A program made the position numbers and the translations under genes. Source: Saccharibacillus alkalitolerans (GTDB taxonomy: Bacteria; Bacillota; Bacilli; Paenibacillales; Paenibacillaceae). From it: a stretch of DNA of 64,000 bases. Under the pieces are notes generated by a model. It did no database searches. It was not told the DNA's origin and saw only the letters and a program-made list of their open reading frames with translations. The DNA lies in contig NZ_JAAFGS010000010.1 in the NCBI RefSeq assembly GCF_011090185.1, positions 99,651 to 163,650 of the forward strand, in the 5' to 3' direction. Shown here one piece after another: positions 35,032 to 43,323 of this stretch; position 1 is the first letter of the stretch, and every line of letters begins with the position of its first letter.

Positions 35032-36777
35032 TTACTGGGCCACTACCCGATTCCGCCCTCCGTGCTTGGCCGCGTACAGCGCTTCGTCCGCGCGTTTGAA
35101 AATTTGCCGCGTCCCTTCGCCGGGCTCGGCCGCCGTCACTCCGAAGCTTCCCGTAACCCGCCCCGCTTTGCCGAAGTCCGTCCGTTCCATGTCGGCGCGA
35201 ATCCGCTCCGCCAATGCTTCGGCCTCTTCCAAGCCCGTATGGCGCAGCAGGAGCAGAAACTCTTCGCCGCCCCAGCGTCCGGCCGTGCCGTTCTCCCCCT
35301 CGTGCAGCCGCAGGATCTTGGCCGCCCGCTGCAGGACGGCGTCTCCGCATAAATGGCCGCACTCGTCGTTGATCCGCTTGAAGCGGTCGATATCCAGCAA
35401 AATGATCGCAAGCTTCCCGCCGTTTTCCTTGATCGCGTCATTCAGCAGTTCATCCATTTTCCTCCGATTGTACAGTCCCGTCAGGCTGTCGGTCTGCATC
35501 ATCTCCTGAAGCTCGCGGTTGACGCTTTCCCATTCTTCGACCACGGCTCCGACAAATCGGGCAAGCCGGCTCGTCATTTCCATCTGCTTCGTGTCCCGCT
35601 GGCCGATCCGTTCTTCGATCCGCGGCAGCGCGGCTTCCTTCTTCCCGCCTTCCCGCATGCCGACGGCGATCATCGTCGCATTGTGAAGCTGCAGCCCTTC
35701 CCCTTGGCCGTGAAACTCGCCGTAAGTGTAGATACCGGAAGCCGGAGCGAATTTTTGGAATGCCCTGGTCTCAAGATTAACGGCATCCTGCAAATAAATT
35801 TGACGACAGTAGCAGGAGTACAGAAGGATGCCTTGAGGCTGAAAAGCGCCTATTTTTTCTTGAATATCGTAAGCGTCGATGACGATGTGCTTGGGGTTTC
35901 CGTATCCCAAGCGGATCTGTTCGCCCACGCGAACGTCGGCCGCCAGGCGCAGGCTGCCGTTCTCTCCCCGGGAGATCGGAACCCTAGCCAGCATGCTGCC
36001 GCCTCTCTGAAGCATTAAGGGGAATTCCAGCATGTTCTCGAAAAAGCTCTCGTCGTTCGGAATGCTCAAGTATTTCTCGTACACTTCGGCTGCCGGAATT
36101 CCGTCCAACGTCGTAATCAAAGTCGGCTCTTCGATTCCCGTTACGGTCATCCCGCGGCTCAGCGGCTCCCAACCCAGGTAAGGATGGATCTCGATCTCCA
36201 AATCGGGCCCGCGGAACGCAACGGCCGCCACGCCATTTTCGTACACCCGGCCGCAGGCAAAAATCCAGGCTTCTCCGTTGTTGACATAAGAACCGGCGCC
36301 CGCGCCGAACACCGGAATTCCGTCCAGCGCTTCCCGCATGCCGACCAGCAGGCCGGCTCCGTCCATGCGCTGAGTCGTCGCATACAGCAGGATTCCTTTG
36401 ACGCCGCCCACTTCGCGATCCTCGAGAATTTCGGCCGCCAAGCGGCGTCCGGTCTCTTCCTCTTCGCCCGCCCGGCACGGAAAAGCAACCGGGATCAGCT
36501 CCGTCGTTTCAAAAAAGGAAAATACCGCGATCGTGCGCCCCAGTACCACTTCGCCTTCATAAATTTCCCCGGAAGTCGTAATGCCGGTCACGACCGCCTG
36601 CGGAAAAAGGCTGTGTATCCGTTCCGCAAGAGGAACCGCGACTTTCGGATCCAGCGAGGAAGCGAAAAATTGCACCAGAACGGAGCGGCTGCAAGACGCG
36701 CGGGTCTGCAGTTCGTCATTTTCAAGGCAAGCATGGGCTTCCGTCAGTGAGCCCAGATTAAAAGAAAGTTGAATCAT
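35032..36777 (-). CDS. FIST sensor-diguanylate cyclase
   Basis: A 581-residue cytosolic protein. FIST_N spans ~30-220 (SLFPQAVVTGITTSGEIYEG, GAGAGSYVNNG) and FIST_C ~225-370 (YNPKH-type block, ILLYSCYCRQIYLQD, ASGIYTYGEFHGQG); FIST domains are thought to bind amino acids or similar small ligands. A short coiled segment links to GGDEF at ~420-580, with intact GRWGGEEFLLLL active site and LDIDRFKRINDECGH. No RxxD inhibitory site precedes GGEEF, so product inhibition is not expected. A sigma-D type promoter lies upstream (36841-36868), linking c-di-GMP production to motility. ATG at 36777 has GGAGG about 11 bases upstream. Confidence 0.92.
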   Translation of the reverse strand: MIQLSFNLGSLTEAHACLENDELQTRASCSRSVLVQFFASSLDPKVAVPLAERIHSLFPQAVVTGITTSGEIYEGEVVLGRTIAVFSFFETTELIPVAFPCRAGEEEETGRRLAAEILEDREVGGVKGILLYATTQRMDGAGLLVGMREALDGIPVFGAGAGSYVNNGEAWIFACGRVYENGVAAVAFRGPDLEIEIHPYLGWEPLSRGMTVTGIEEPTLITTLDGIPAAEVYEKYLSIPNDESFFENMLEFPLMLQRGGSMLARVPISRGENGSLRLAADVRVGEQIRLGYGNPKHIVIDAYDIQEKIGAFQPQGILLYSCYCRQIYLQDAVNLETRAFQKFAPASGIYTYGEFHGQGEGLQLHNATMIAVGMREGGKKEAALPRIEERIGQRDTKQMEMTSRLARFVGAVVEEWESVNRELQEMMQTDSLTGLYNRRKMDELLNDAIKENGGKLAIILLDIDRFKRINDECGHLCGDAVLQRAAKILRLHEGENGTAGRWGGEEFLLLLRHTGLEEAEALAERIRADMERTDFGKAGRVTGSFGVTAAEPGEGTRQIFKRADEALYAAKHGGRNRVVAQ

Positions 36778-36840
36778 AATGACGACATCCTCCTAAAAGC
36801 AGCCGACCGTCTATTCTGTACGGCTTGCTGTATAAAGAAA

Positions 36841-36868
36841 ATATCGGCATTCCAGCGGTTGATTATTA
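36841..36868 (-). promoter_or_regulatory. Sigma-D promoter of the FIST-GGDEF gene
   Basis: Minus strand: TAAT (36865-36868), 16-base spacer, GCCGATAT (36841-36848, exact). Start would be about 57 bases before the ATG at 36777. Confidence 0.65.
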
Positions 36869-36886
36869 CCGGAACCCTCATGAAAA

Positions 36887-36923
36887 ATGCGGGACTTCCG
36901 GCAGACTGCCGAAAATCCCGCAT
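36887..36923 (-). terminator. Terminator after the HPr-like gene
   Basis: ATGCGGGA and CGGCA stems around a short loop with their complements, followed on the minus strand by TTTTTC; separates the HPr-like gene from the FIST-GGDEF promoter. Confidence 0.8.
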
Positions 36924-36986
36924 GCGAAAAACTTTGGGCGGACGATTTTTATGACAAACAGCTCCGCCTCCGGCGCGGCCCCTCAT

Positions 36987-37262
36987 TCAATGAGGCGCGC
37001 ATCCGTACTGTTGAAAAAGTCCGCACATATATTCCAGCGCTTCCAGCTCATCCTGCCCTCGGGCGCTCAGCCGCACCGTGCTTCCGCCGTGTATGGGAAG
37101 CAGCATCATGCCGAGCAGGCTTTTGACGTCCACGATCCGCTGGTTATCTTCGTCTCCGAAGGTTAACTTGATGTCCGAAGCGAATTGGGAAGCCTGCGAA
37201 GAAATCCGAAGCAGTTCGTCGCGATTAAGATCGCTCTCGATTTTGAACTCATGTACTCTCAT
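36987..37262 (-). CDS. Crh-like HPr paralogue without catalytic histidine
   Basis: A 91-residue HPr-fold protein. Fold-defining segments are present: FKIESD start, ISSQASQFASDIKLTF helix and strand, IVDVKSLLGMMLLPIHGG and STVRLSARGQDELEALEYM. The active-site region that normally reads GIHARPA is instead LNRDELL, so His15 (and Arg17) needed for phosphotransfer are missing. The regulatory serine site KSLLGM (Ser48, equal to Ser46) is kept. This is the Crh pattern: a regulator modified by HPr kinase but not a PTS carrier. ATG at 37262 follows AAGGAG. A sigma-D promoter lies upstream. Its true targets are unknown. Confidence 0.8.
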   Translation of the reverse strand: MRVHEFKIESDLNRDELLRISSQASQFASDIKLTFGDEDNQRIVDVKSLLGMMLLPIHGGSTVRLSARGQDELEALEYMCGLFQQYGCAPH

Positions 37263-37581
37263 AGGTGGTCTCCTTCTTTCCGTAATGGACTGATAACGCT
37301 TCCATTTTGAAGTCGAAACCGCTGTTTCGCATAATGCGATGCCGTTTCTCCTTGTCTATATATCGGCTTCCCCGGCCGAAAAGTTAGCGAGACGGCTGAT
37401 AAGAAGACGGGATGCTACCGGCTGCCCGCGAACCGTCAACTGCCGTTTTTGACTTTCATTTTCTAAGTTTCCGCCTCCCCCGGTGCGCCTGCAGGAAACG
37501 CAGGCACGAATTTATTGAATGTTTATCCACTTTATCCCTGCTTGAAACGAAGAAAAAGCCGAGCCGCCAAAGGCGGGGCGG
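37263..37581. other. Intergenic region with the HPr-like gene promoter
   Basis: 319 bases without a gene I can support; short frames have no ribosome sites. It contains a sigma-D type promoter for the HPr-like gene (37360-37386) and the terminator of the lipoprotein gene at its right end. Confidence 0.6.
37360..37386 (-). promoter_or_regulatory. Sigma-D promoter of the HPr-like gene
   Basis: Minus strand: TAAC (37383-37386), 15-base spacer, GCCGATAT (37360-37367, exact). This is the third exact sigma-D -10 in a correct upstream position within 6 kb. Confidence 0.65.
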
Positions 37582-37582
37582 C
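37557..37582 (-). terminator. Terminator of the lipoprotein gene
   Basis: CCGCC / GGCGG inner stem with a GCCG / CGGC outer stem, followed on the minus strand by TTTTTC; it begins at the stop codon itself. Confidence 0.7.
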
Positions 37583-38418
37583 TACGGCTCTTCCACCTCC
37601 GCGGCATCGTCGGAAATCTCCAAATAACCTAACGAAATTCGGGATTCCCAGGTCGTGATGCCGCCTTTTTCGTCCCGGAATTCGAGACGGACCGTTCCCG
37701 ACTCTCCCGTCTGCTCTTCGGCATAACGATACCCGAGCCGCTGGCCGCTGCGATCGACGAAAAAACCGTCGGTTCCCGCTTCTCCGGCTATGACCGCATC
37801 GTGATACGTGGTCTTCACGCGCTCCGGCTCGGCTGCCGCGTCTTCCGTTTCCTCCGTTCCTTCCGGCGCTTCGGATCCCGCCTGACCTTCGTCCGAGAGT
37901 TCAGCGCTCTCCTGCGGCGTTCCGTTCTCCACCGCTTCGGCAGGTTCGGGTTCCCAGGACATCCCCGATAGCGAATAACCGCTCGGCAGCTTCTGCAGAT
38001 CGAATTCGACGGTACGCTCCGGGTCGTCGCGGCTGAGGACGATTTGGATTTCGTCTCCGTCTTCCGGACTTTCCGGTTCAGCTTCGCCGGAGGGACCGCC
38101 GCTTCCGTCTTCTGTTCGGTCTCCCGATTCCGGCTCCGCCCCGCCGTTCTCCGCAGTGCCTTGCGGAACGTCTTCCCGCACGTTCTCGTCCGTCTCCCCG
38201 TTTTGCGCCGAATCCGTATTCTGCTGCACTTTCTGCTCTTCTTCCCGGGGAACGGCATTCGCCATCTCGTCCTCCTGCGGTCCGAAGCGAAGGCAGCCGC
38301 CGAGCAGCGCGACGGACGCCAAAGCCGCGGCGGACGCCCATCGCTTGCCCCGCAGCCCGTCTCCGCCTTTCGGCTTCGACCGTCTTTTGCTTTTGAAATC
38401 GTTTATCGGTTCTTTCAT
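37582..38418 (-). CDS. Putative acidic lipoprotein, unknown
   Basis: A 278-residue exported protein. A basic N-terminal region (KSKRRSKPKGG, RGKRW) precedes a short hydrophobic stretch ASAAALASVALLGGC, whose LGGC fits a lipobox with the lipidated Cys near residue 42. Residues ~50-115 and ~150-195 are disordered and made mostly of Glu, Asp, Gly, Ser and Pro; small beta-rich segments (IQIVLSRDDPERTVEFDLQKLPSGY and the C-terminal RLGYRYAEEQ...GGITTWESRISLGYLEIS) may form the folded part. I recognise no family. ATG at 38418 has GAAGGGAT; the frame is open further upstream over the MocR gene but is not coding there. Confidence 0.7.
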   Translation of the reverse strand: MKEPINDFKSKRRSKPKGGDGLRGKRWASAAALASVALLGGCLRFGPQEDEMANAVPREEEQKVQQNTDSAQNGETDENVREDVPQGTAENGGAEPESGDRTEDGSGGPSGEAEPESPEDGDEIQIVLSRDDPERTVEFDLQKLPSGYSLSGMSWEPEPAEAVENGTPQESAELSDEGQAGSEAPEGTEETEDAAAEPERVKTTYHDAVIAGEAGTDGFFVDRSGQRLGYRYAEEQTGESGTVRLEFRDEKGGITTWESRISLGYLEISDDAAEVEEP

Positions 38419-38444
38419 CTCGATCCCTTCTCCCCGCTCTTTCG

Positions 38445-39905
38445 TTATCTTCCGGACGCTTTCAATTGTTTGTTTACCACGCCGCCGATGATTCGAAGCC
38501 CTTCCTCGATCCGCTCTTCGGGCACGCGCGAGAAGCCGATCCGCATCGTATGCCGACCTCCGCCGTCCGTGAAGAAAATGTCGCCGGGCGTAAACACGAC
38601 CCCCCGGGCGCGGCATTCTTCCAGCACGGAACGCGCATCCAGCGACTCGTCCAACTCGACGAAGACGTGCAGCCCGCCTTCGCCGCTCATGCTTTTCATC
38701 GGAATATGCTCCCGGCACCCCCGGATCGCCAGTTCGTATTTGCGTTTGTATTCGGTTCTGGCCCGTTTCAAATAGCGCTCGAAATTGCCGTTGTGCAAAT
38801 ATTGAAACAGCAGAGCCTGATCGAGCGTCGACGTGTGAATCGTCCGTGCGCGCTTCAGGCTCTCCAAGTAACCGATCAGCCCGCCGTCCGCGACGATCCA
38901 TCCTACGCGGATGCCCGGGAACAGAATTTTGGAGAAGCTGCCGATGTACGCAACGGAGTTGCCCGTTCCCGCGCAGGCGATCAGCGGAGCCGCGTGAGCC
39001 CCGGAATACCGAAGCTCTTCGTTGAAGCCGTCTTCCACGACCGGCACTTCGTGTTCGCCCAGCAGGCGCAGCAGCTCCATTCTTTTTTCCGGCGACGTCA
39101 CGATTCCGGTCGGGTTATGGTAAGAAGGCGTCAGATAAGCCAGATCGAATCCGCCTTCTCCCAAGACGCGCCGCAGTTCCTCCATGTCCATGCCGTCCTG
39201 TTCCATCCGAACGCCGACCGGTTCGAAGCCGTGCAGTTTCATGATTTTGATCGCCGTCTGGTGGGTCGGGTTTTCGCACAGAATCCGGCCGGTCCGCCGG
39301 CCGATCGCCGTCAGGACGAGATCGAATCCTTCCGTGAATCCGTTGGTGATCAGAATGTCCTTCCCCTTCGCCTCGACGCCTTTGCCGCGCATATAGCTCA
39401 TCAGATACTGCATAAGAGGACGATAACCCTGGGCATAGCCGTAGTTGAGAAGCACATCCCCTTCAAGCGCCATCCGATCCAGGAAAGCCCGCTTGACGCC
39501 GCCCATGTCGAACAGCTTCTCGTCGGGAGCGATGCTGGTAAAGGCGATCATGCCTTTTTCCCACTTGATTCCGTGCTTCATCAAATCCATCTCTTCCGAC
39601 AAAAGAGCCCGGCGGCCGAGACGTTCTTTCCAATCGATCATGCCCGGCGGCTCTTCGAGGTGCGCCACGGCCCGGGATACGAAATTGCCGCGTCCTTTGA
39701 CCGCTTCGATCCAGCCCGTCCGCTCCAGCGCCTCGTAGGCGCTGATGACGGTGGTCCGGCTGACGCCGAGCAGTCCGGCTAATTCGCGCGTCGACGGCAG
39801 TTTGTGATGCAGAGGCATCACGCCCTGCATAATCAGCGTTTCGATATAAACTTTCAACTGTATATAGGCGGGGCTTTCGCCTTCCGTTCTGAAATCGTTA
39901 AACAT
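38445..39905 (-). CDS. MocR-type GntR regulator with aminotransferase domain
   Basis: A 486-residue fusion. Residues 1-75 are a GntR winged helix (AYIQLKVYIETLIMQG, KLPSTRELAGLLGVSRTTVISAYEAL). Residues ~110-480 are a fold-type I aminotransferase domain with NPTG (YHNPTGIV), the Asp in VPVVEDGFNEE and the PLP lysine in GSFSKILFPGIRVGW. MocR proteins use PLP or its adducts as a signal to control vitamin B6, GABA or amino acid genes. ATG at 39905 follows AAGGAG. No PLP-synthesis or GABA gene is adjacent, so the target is open. Confidence 0.92.
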   Translation of the reverse strand: MFNDFRTEGESPAYIQLKVYIETLIMQGVMPLHHKLPSTRELAGLLGVSRTTVISAYEALERTGWIEAVKGRGNFVSRAVAHLEEPPGMIDWKERLGRRALLSEEMDLMKHGIKWEKGMIAFTSIAPDEKLFDMGGVKRAFLDRMALEGDVLLNYGYAQGYRPLMQYLMSYMRGKGVEAKGKDILITNGFTEGFDLVLTAIGRRTGRILCENPTHQTAIKIMKLHGFEPVGVRMEQDGMDMEELRRVLGEGGFDLAYLTPSYHNPTGIVTSPEKRMELLRLLGEHEVPVVEDGFNEELRYSGAHAAPLIACAGTGNSVAYIGSFSKILFPGIRVGWIVADGGLIGYLESLKRARTIHTSTLDQALLFQYLHNGNFERYLKRARTEYKRKYELAIRGCREHIPMKSMSGEGGLHVFVELDESLDARSVLEECRARGVVFTPGDIFFTDGGGRHTMRIGFSRVPEERIEEGLRIIGGVVNKQLKASGR

Positions 39906-39953
39906 TCGCTCAACTCCTTACCCTTTATCATTCCACATTCCGCGCGCAAAGAA

Positions 39954-39985
39954 AAGAACCGCAAAGCGGAGCGTTTGCGGTTCTT
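39954..39985 (-). terminator. Terminator after the OmpR-type kinase gene
   Basis: AAGAACCGCAAA / TTTGCGGTTCTT perfect 12-base stem followed by TTTC on the minus strand. Confidence 0.8.
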
Positions 39986-40036
39986 GTGGATGGCAGGCGC
40001 AGCGGCGGGAATGCGCCGCCGGTCCGAGCGAGTTTT

Positions 40037-41800
40037 TCAGGAAGGGAATAAGAGCGTGAACGTCACGCCCCCGTCCCTGTTTTCGACCCGATAGGCGCAG
40101 CCGTGGAGCTCCAGAATCCGTTTGACGATGGCGAGTCCCAGTCCGGTTCCGCCGCTCTTGCGGTTTCTCGAAGCTTCCACACGGACGAAGCGTTCCCAGA
40201 TCCGCTTCTGATACTCTTCGGGAATGGCTTCTCCCTTGTTGTGGACGACATACGAACAATCCTCGGCTCCTCCGCGAACGGAAATTTCGATGACGCTGCC
40301 TTCTTTGGCGTGGCGGATCGCGTTGGTCATCAAATTCAGCACCACCTGCTCCATCCTGCCTGCGTCGGCCATGACCGGACGTTCTTCGAAGCAGTCGATG
40401 CTTGCGGTTACCTTTTTCTCTTCCATCTGATACACCAGATTGTCCAGCACGTCTTCCGTCAGCTCGCTGAGCAGCACGGGCGATTTGTACAGCTTGACGG
40501 CCGGCGACTCCAGATGAAGCAGATCGAGCATATCTTGAACGAGCCGCTCCATTTTCTCGCTCTGCTCCAGGATAACGCCGATGTAATGATCCTGCCGCCC
40601 CGTGCTGATACCGTCCCGCATGCCTTCGGCGAATCCACGCACGACGCTGATCGGCGTTTTCAACTCATGGGAAGCATTGGCGAAAAAATCTTTTTGCAGC
40701 TGTTCCAATTCCTTATTCTGCTCGATCTCGCTTCTGAGGCGCTCGTTCGTGTCGTTCAATTCGTCCAGCGTACGTCCCAGTTTGCCCGACAGTTCGACCA
40801 GCGTATGCGACAGGCTGCCGAGTTCGTCTTTTCGCGGAATCGGTTCGCCCCAGGAAAAATCCAAATTTTTCATCTTTTCCGCTCTTTTGTTCAGCAGCAG
40901 AAGCGGCCGCGTCACCAGATGGGAATAAAATTTGGACAGCAGCAGAATCAATACGAGTCCTCCGGCTCCCAGGTAAGCGTAGAAGACGCGCAGCGCGCTG
41001 TTCGTTTCCTTGAGCTCCTGCATCGAAGTCACGAGAAACAGCAGTTTGATCTCGCCGTCGCCGCGGCGTACCGGCTGAATCATGATCAGACTGCGGCTTT
41101 CGCTCCACGGATCGACCCATTCCTGCTCGACGGGCTCCATGTTTTTCAACCGTTCCGTATGCTCCGCCGACAGCGGAAAAAATTCGTCCATGGCCAGATA
41201 CAGCAGACCGGAACGCCGGCTGGCCTTGCTCGCGTCAGGCATGCTGATCCGTTTGATCGTGCCCGCGGCTTCTTGGATTTCCGATCCGTCGTCGGTCCCG
41301 TCTCCGGCCTCCCCGATGCTCGCCCCTTCCGCTTTTTGCAAATAATGCGGATAGAACACGTTTCTCTCCGTATCGTCGCCGTACACGCCCCGCATCGTCA
41401 CCTGTTGACCGGGCGAGAGACGCAGCCGGCTGAATTCCGGCCGAAAAGCGTTGGCGAGATAATACAGCGAAACGTCGATCGTCCGGCCGTCCGAGCGCTC
41501 CACTTCCATCCGGTAAGGATCGGACGTCCGCAGATTCCCCCTGAAGTCCGTCAGCGCAAAGTTGGCCCCGTCCTTGTACAATCTGAGTATGGAAGGAGAG
41601 CTGTCCTCCCAAATCGCCTCGGGATCGCTGCGGTAAATCGATGCCAGCGCAGCCGCCTCCTGCTCCAGCTTCTTGAACTTCCGCTGCTCGTAAAAATTGG
41701 GAAAGACGATCAGCTGACCCGAAAGAACGATAAAGTAAAACAGAATGAAAAAGGCCGCGGTCGCCACAAAAAGCTTGGTCGTGATCCCGGCTTTTTTCAT
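40037..41800 (-). CDS. Sensor histidine kinase with outside sensor and HAMP
   Basis: A 587-residue membrane kinase. Helix 1 at ~8-32, an outside domain of about 240 residues, helix 2 at ~275-295, HAMP (~297-350), HisKA with phospho-His in FFANASHELKTPISVVRGFAEG (~375) and HATPase with N-box LMTNAIRHAKEG, and G2 box GTGLGLAIVKRIL. The outside domain includes DPEAIWEDSSPSILRLYKDGANFALTDF in part and resembles no named sensor to me. Its start overlaps the response regulator stop (ATGA). The pair sits right after psd, so it may sense membrane lipid or envelope state. Confidence 0.93.
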   Translation of the reverse strand: MKKAGITTKLFVATAAFFILFYFIVLSGQLIVFPNFYEQRKFKKLEQEAAALASIYRSDPEAIWEDSSPSILRLYKDGANFALTDFRGNLRTSDPYRMEVERSDGRTIDVSLYYLANAFRPEFSRLRLSPGQQVTMRGVYGDDTERNVFYPHYLQKAEGASIGEAGDGTDDGSEIQEAAGTIKRISMPDASKASRRSGLLYLAMDEFFPLSAEHTERLKNMEPVEQEWVDPWSESRSLIMIQPVRRGDGEIKLLFLVTSMQELKETNSALRVFYAYLGAGGLVLILLLSKFYSHLVTRPLLLLNKRAEKMKNLDFSWGEPIPRKDELGSLSHTLVELSGKLGRTLDELNDTNERLRSEIEQNKELEQLQKDFFANASHELKTPISVVRGFAEGMRDGISTGRQDHYIGVILEQSEKMERLVQDMLDLLHLESPAVKLYKSPVLLSELTEDVLDNLVYQMEEKKVTASIDCFEERPVMADAGRMEQVVLNLMTNAIRHAKEGSVIEISVRGGAEDCSYVVHNKGEAIPEEYQKRIWERFVRVEASRNRKSGGTGLGLAIVKRILELHGCAYRVENRDGGVTFTLLFPS

Positions 41801-42477
41801 TGGATTTCCTCATACGTATAGCCGACGCCGAACACGGTCCGGATGCAGTCCGCAGCCTGTCCCATCTTGCCGCGCAGCTTCTTGATGTGCGTGTCGACGA
41901 CCCGCACGTCGCCCTCGTATTCGCCGCCCCACACATGTCCGAGAATAGTATCCCGCGGCAGCACGATTCCCCGGTTGCGCAGCAGAAGCTGCAGGATGTC
42001 GTATTCCTTGGGCGTCAGGTCATAGGATTCTCCGTCCCGTTCAAGACGGCGGGTGTGCGTATTCAGCAGGACGCCGCACCCCGCGGGCAGGCAGGGACTC
42101 GCAGACATTTGGCCGTCCACCCTTTTCATCAGCGCTTCAGCCTTGGAAACGAGCACTTTCGGACTGAACGGCTTGGTCACGTAATCGTCGGCGCCAAGCT
42201 CGTAACCTTCGATCTGCCGCTCGTCGCCGGAAACGGCCGTTAAAATGATAAGCGGGACGTCCGAACGCTTGCGGATCTCGCGGCAGAGTTCCCAACCGTC
42301 CATCTCGGGCATCATCAGATCGAGAATGATCAGGTCGGGAATTTCGGTCTCGAACGCATACAAGCCTTCCCTGCCGTCTTCCGCCTGGCAAACCGCCCAA
42401 TCCCGGGCAGCAAAATAATCCGAGATGAGCTCCCGGATTCGGTGTTCGTCTTCCACAATCAGCACTTTTTTGGTCAA
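41797..42477 (-). CDS. OmpR/PhoB-type response regulator
   Basis: A 226-residue regulator. Receiver residues: VEDEH acidic pair (~10), phospho-Asp in DLIILDLMMPEMDG (~54), Thr in LIILTAVSG, Lys in YVTKPFSPKV. The winged-helix domain (~130-224) reads LTPKEYDILQLLLRNRG and VDTHIKKLRGKMG. The start is TTG at 42477 with GAAGGGCGG upstream; no ATG fits. It lies 18 bases after psd, so it is probably cotranscribed with the phospholipid genes. Confidence 0.93.
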   Translation of the reverse strand: MTKKVLIVEDEHRIRELISDYFAARDWAVCQAEDGREGLYAFETEIPDLIILDLMMPEMDGWELCREIRKRSDVPLIILTAVSGDERQIEGYELGADDYVTKPFSPKVLVSKAEALMKRVDGQMSASPCLPAGCGVLLNTHTRRLERDGESYDLTPKEYDILQLLLRNRGIVLPRDTILGHVWGGEYEGDVRVVDTHIKKLRGKMGQAADCIRTVFGVGYTYEEIQ

Positions 42478-42495
42478 TGCGCCGCCCTTCCTTCC

Positions 42496-43323
42496 TTAGT
42501 TTTTAGCATCACTCGACAAATCCGGAGGGACCAGCTCGGCGAAACGTTCTCCTACCCGAAGATACATTTCTTCTTGCAGCTTCCCGATCCATTCGATTTT
42601 TCCTTTTTCAAACAGGCAAACGACCGTCGATCCGAAAGAAAAGTATCCGACCTCTTCGCCCTTCTCCCAAAACGGACGAGGATTGCTTCGGATTACGGAG
42701 TTGACGTTCAAGGCTCCGACCGCAATCATGAGCATCGACATGCTCTGCCGACGGATTTCGAATACGACTCTATGATTGAACGAAAGCAATCGGCCTCCGT
42801 ATTTCCAACCCGCTTTGTTGACCGGCAGCGAGCGGCGGCCGAGCTCGGCCGTCTGCTCCCCTTCCCCGGCAAGCGGACTGTGGAAGCGATGATACTGGGA
42901 CGGACTCAAGTACAGAATAATGAATTTCCCCCCGGCGTATGCCGTATCTTCCGCTTTCATCGAGGTCAATTCCTCGAACGTGTACGCTTTCCCTTTCACG
43001 AGGAAGCGGCAGTCTTCCCCGATATCCCCGTAGCACTGCACGAAGCCGTCCACCGGGCTGACAACCGCCGAATCTTCCCCGTCGATCGGACGCCGCAGCG
43101 GATCGATGTCCCGAATAAAAAAGTCGGTCAGCGAGCGAAAGTCGGATAAAGGCCTCGTCAGTTCTTCCTCGGTTATTCCGTACATTTTCATGAATGAAGG
43201 AATCCCCTTCCGGCTGAGCGCCGAGTCGCAAAGACGTTTGAGGCCGAAGCTGAAAAACCGGTTCCCCAGCATGAGCATGGATGTGCGGTATATTTTTCCT
43301 TTTATGCGTTCAATGGCTGGCAT
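42496..43323 (-). CDS. psd: Phosphatidylserine decarboxylase
   Basis: A 275-residue pyruvoyl enzyme that turns phosphatidylserine into phosphatidylethanolamine at the membrane. The self-cleavage motif FGST is at 230-233 (cut between Gly231 and Ser232, Ser becoming pyruvoyl). SPVDGFV (~90) and the metal/proenzyme His motif YHRFHSP (~144-150) are intact. It overlaps the DedA gene by 14 bases. Order pssA-dedA-psd is the same as in B. subtilis (pssA-ybfM-psd). Confidence 0.94.
   Translation of the reverse strand: MPAIERIKGKIYRTSMLMLGNRFFSFGLKRLCDSALSRKGIPSFMKMYGITEEELTRPLSDFRSLTDFFIRDIDPLRRPIDGEDSAVVSPVDGFVQCYGDIGEDCRFLVKGKAYTFEELTSMKAEDTAYAGGKFIILYLSPSQYHRFHSPLAGEGEQTAELGRRSLPVNKAGWKYGGRLLSFNHRVVFEIRRQSMSMLMIAVGALNVNSVIRSNPRPFWEKGEEVGYFSFGSTVVCLFEKGKIEWIGKLQEEMYLRVGERFAELVPPDLSSDAKN

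Noticed and set aside
37412..37627. 71-residue plus-strand frame in the gap after the HPr-like gene
   Set aside because: No ribosome site, overlaps the lipoprotein gene end and terminator, biased composition.
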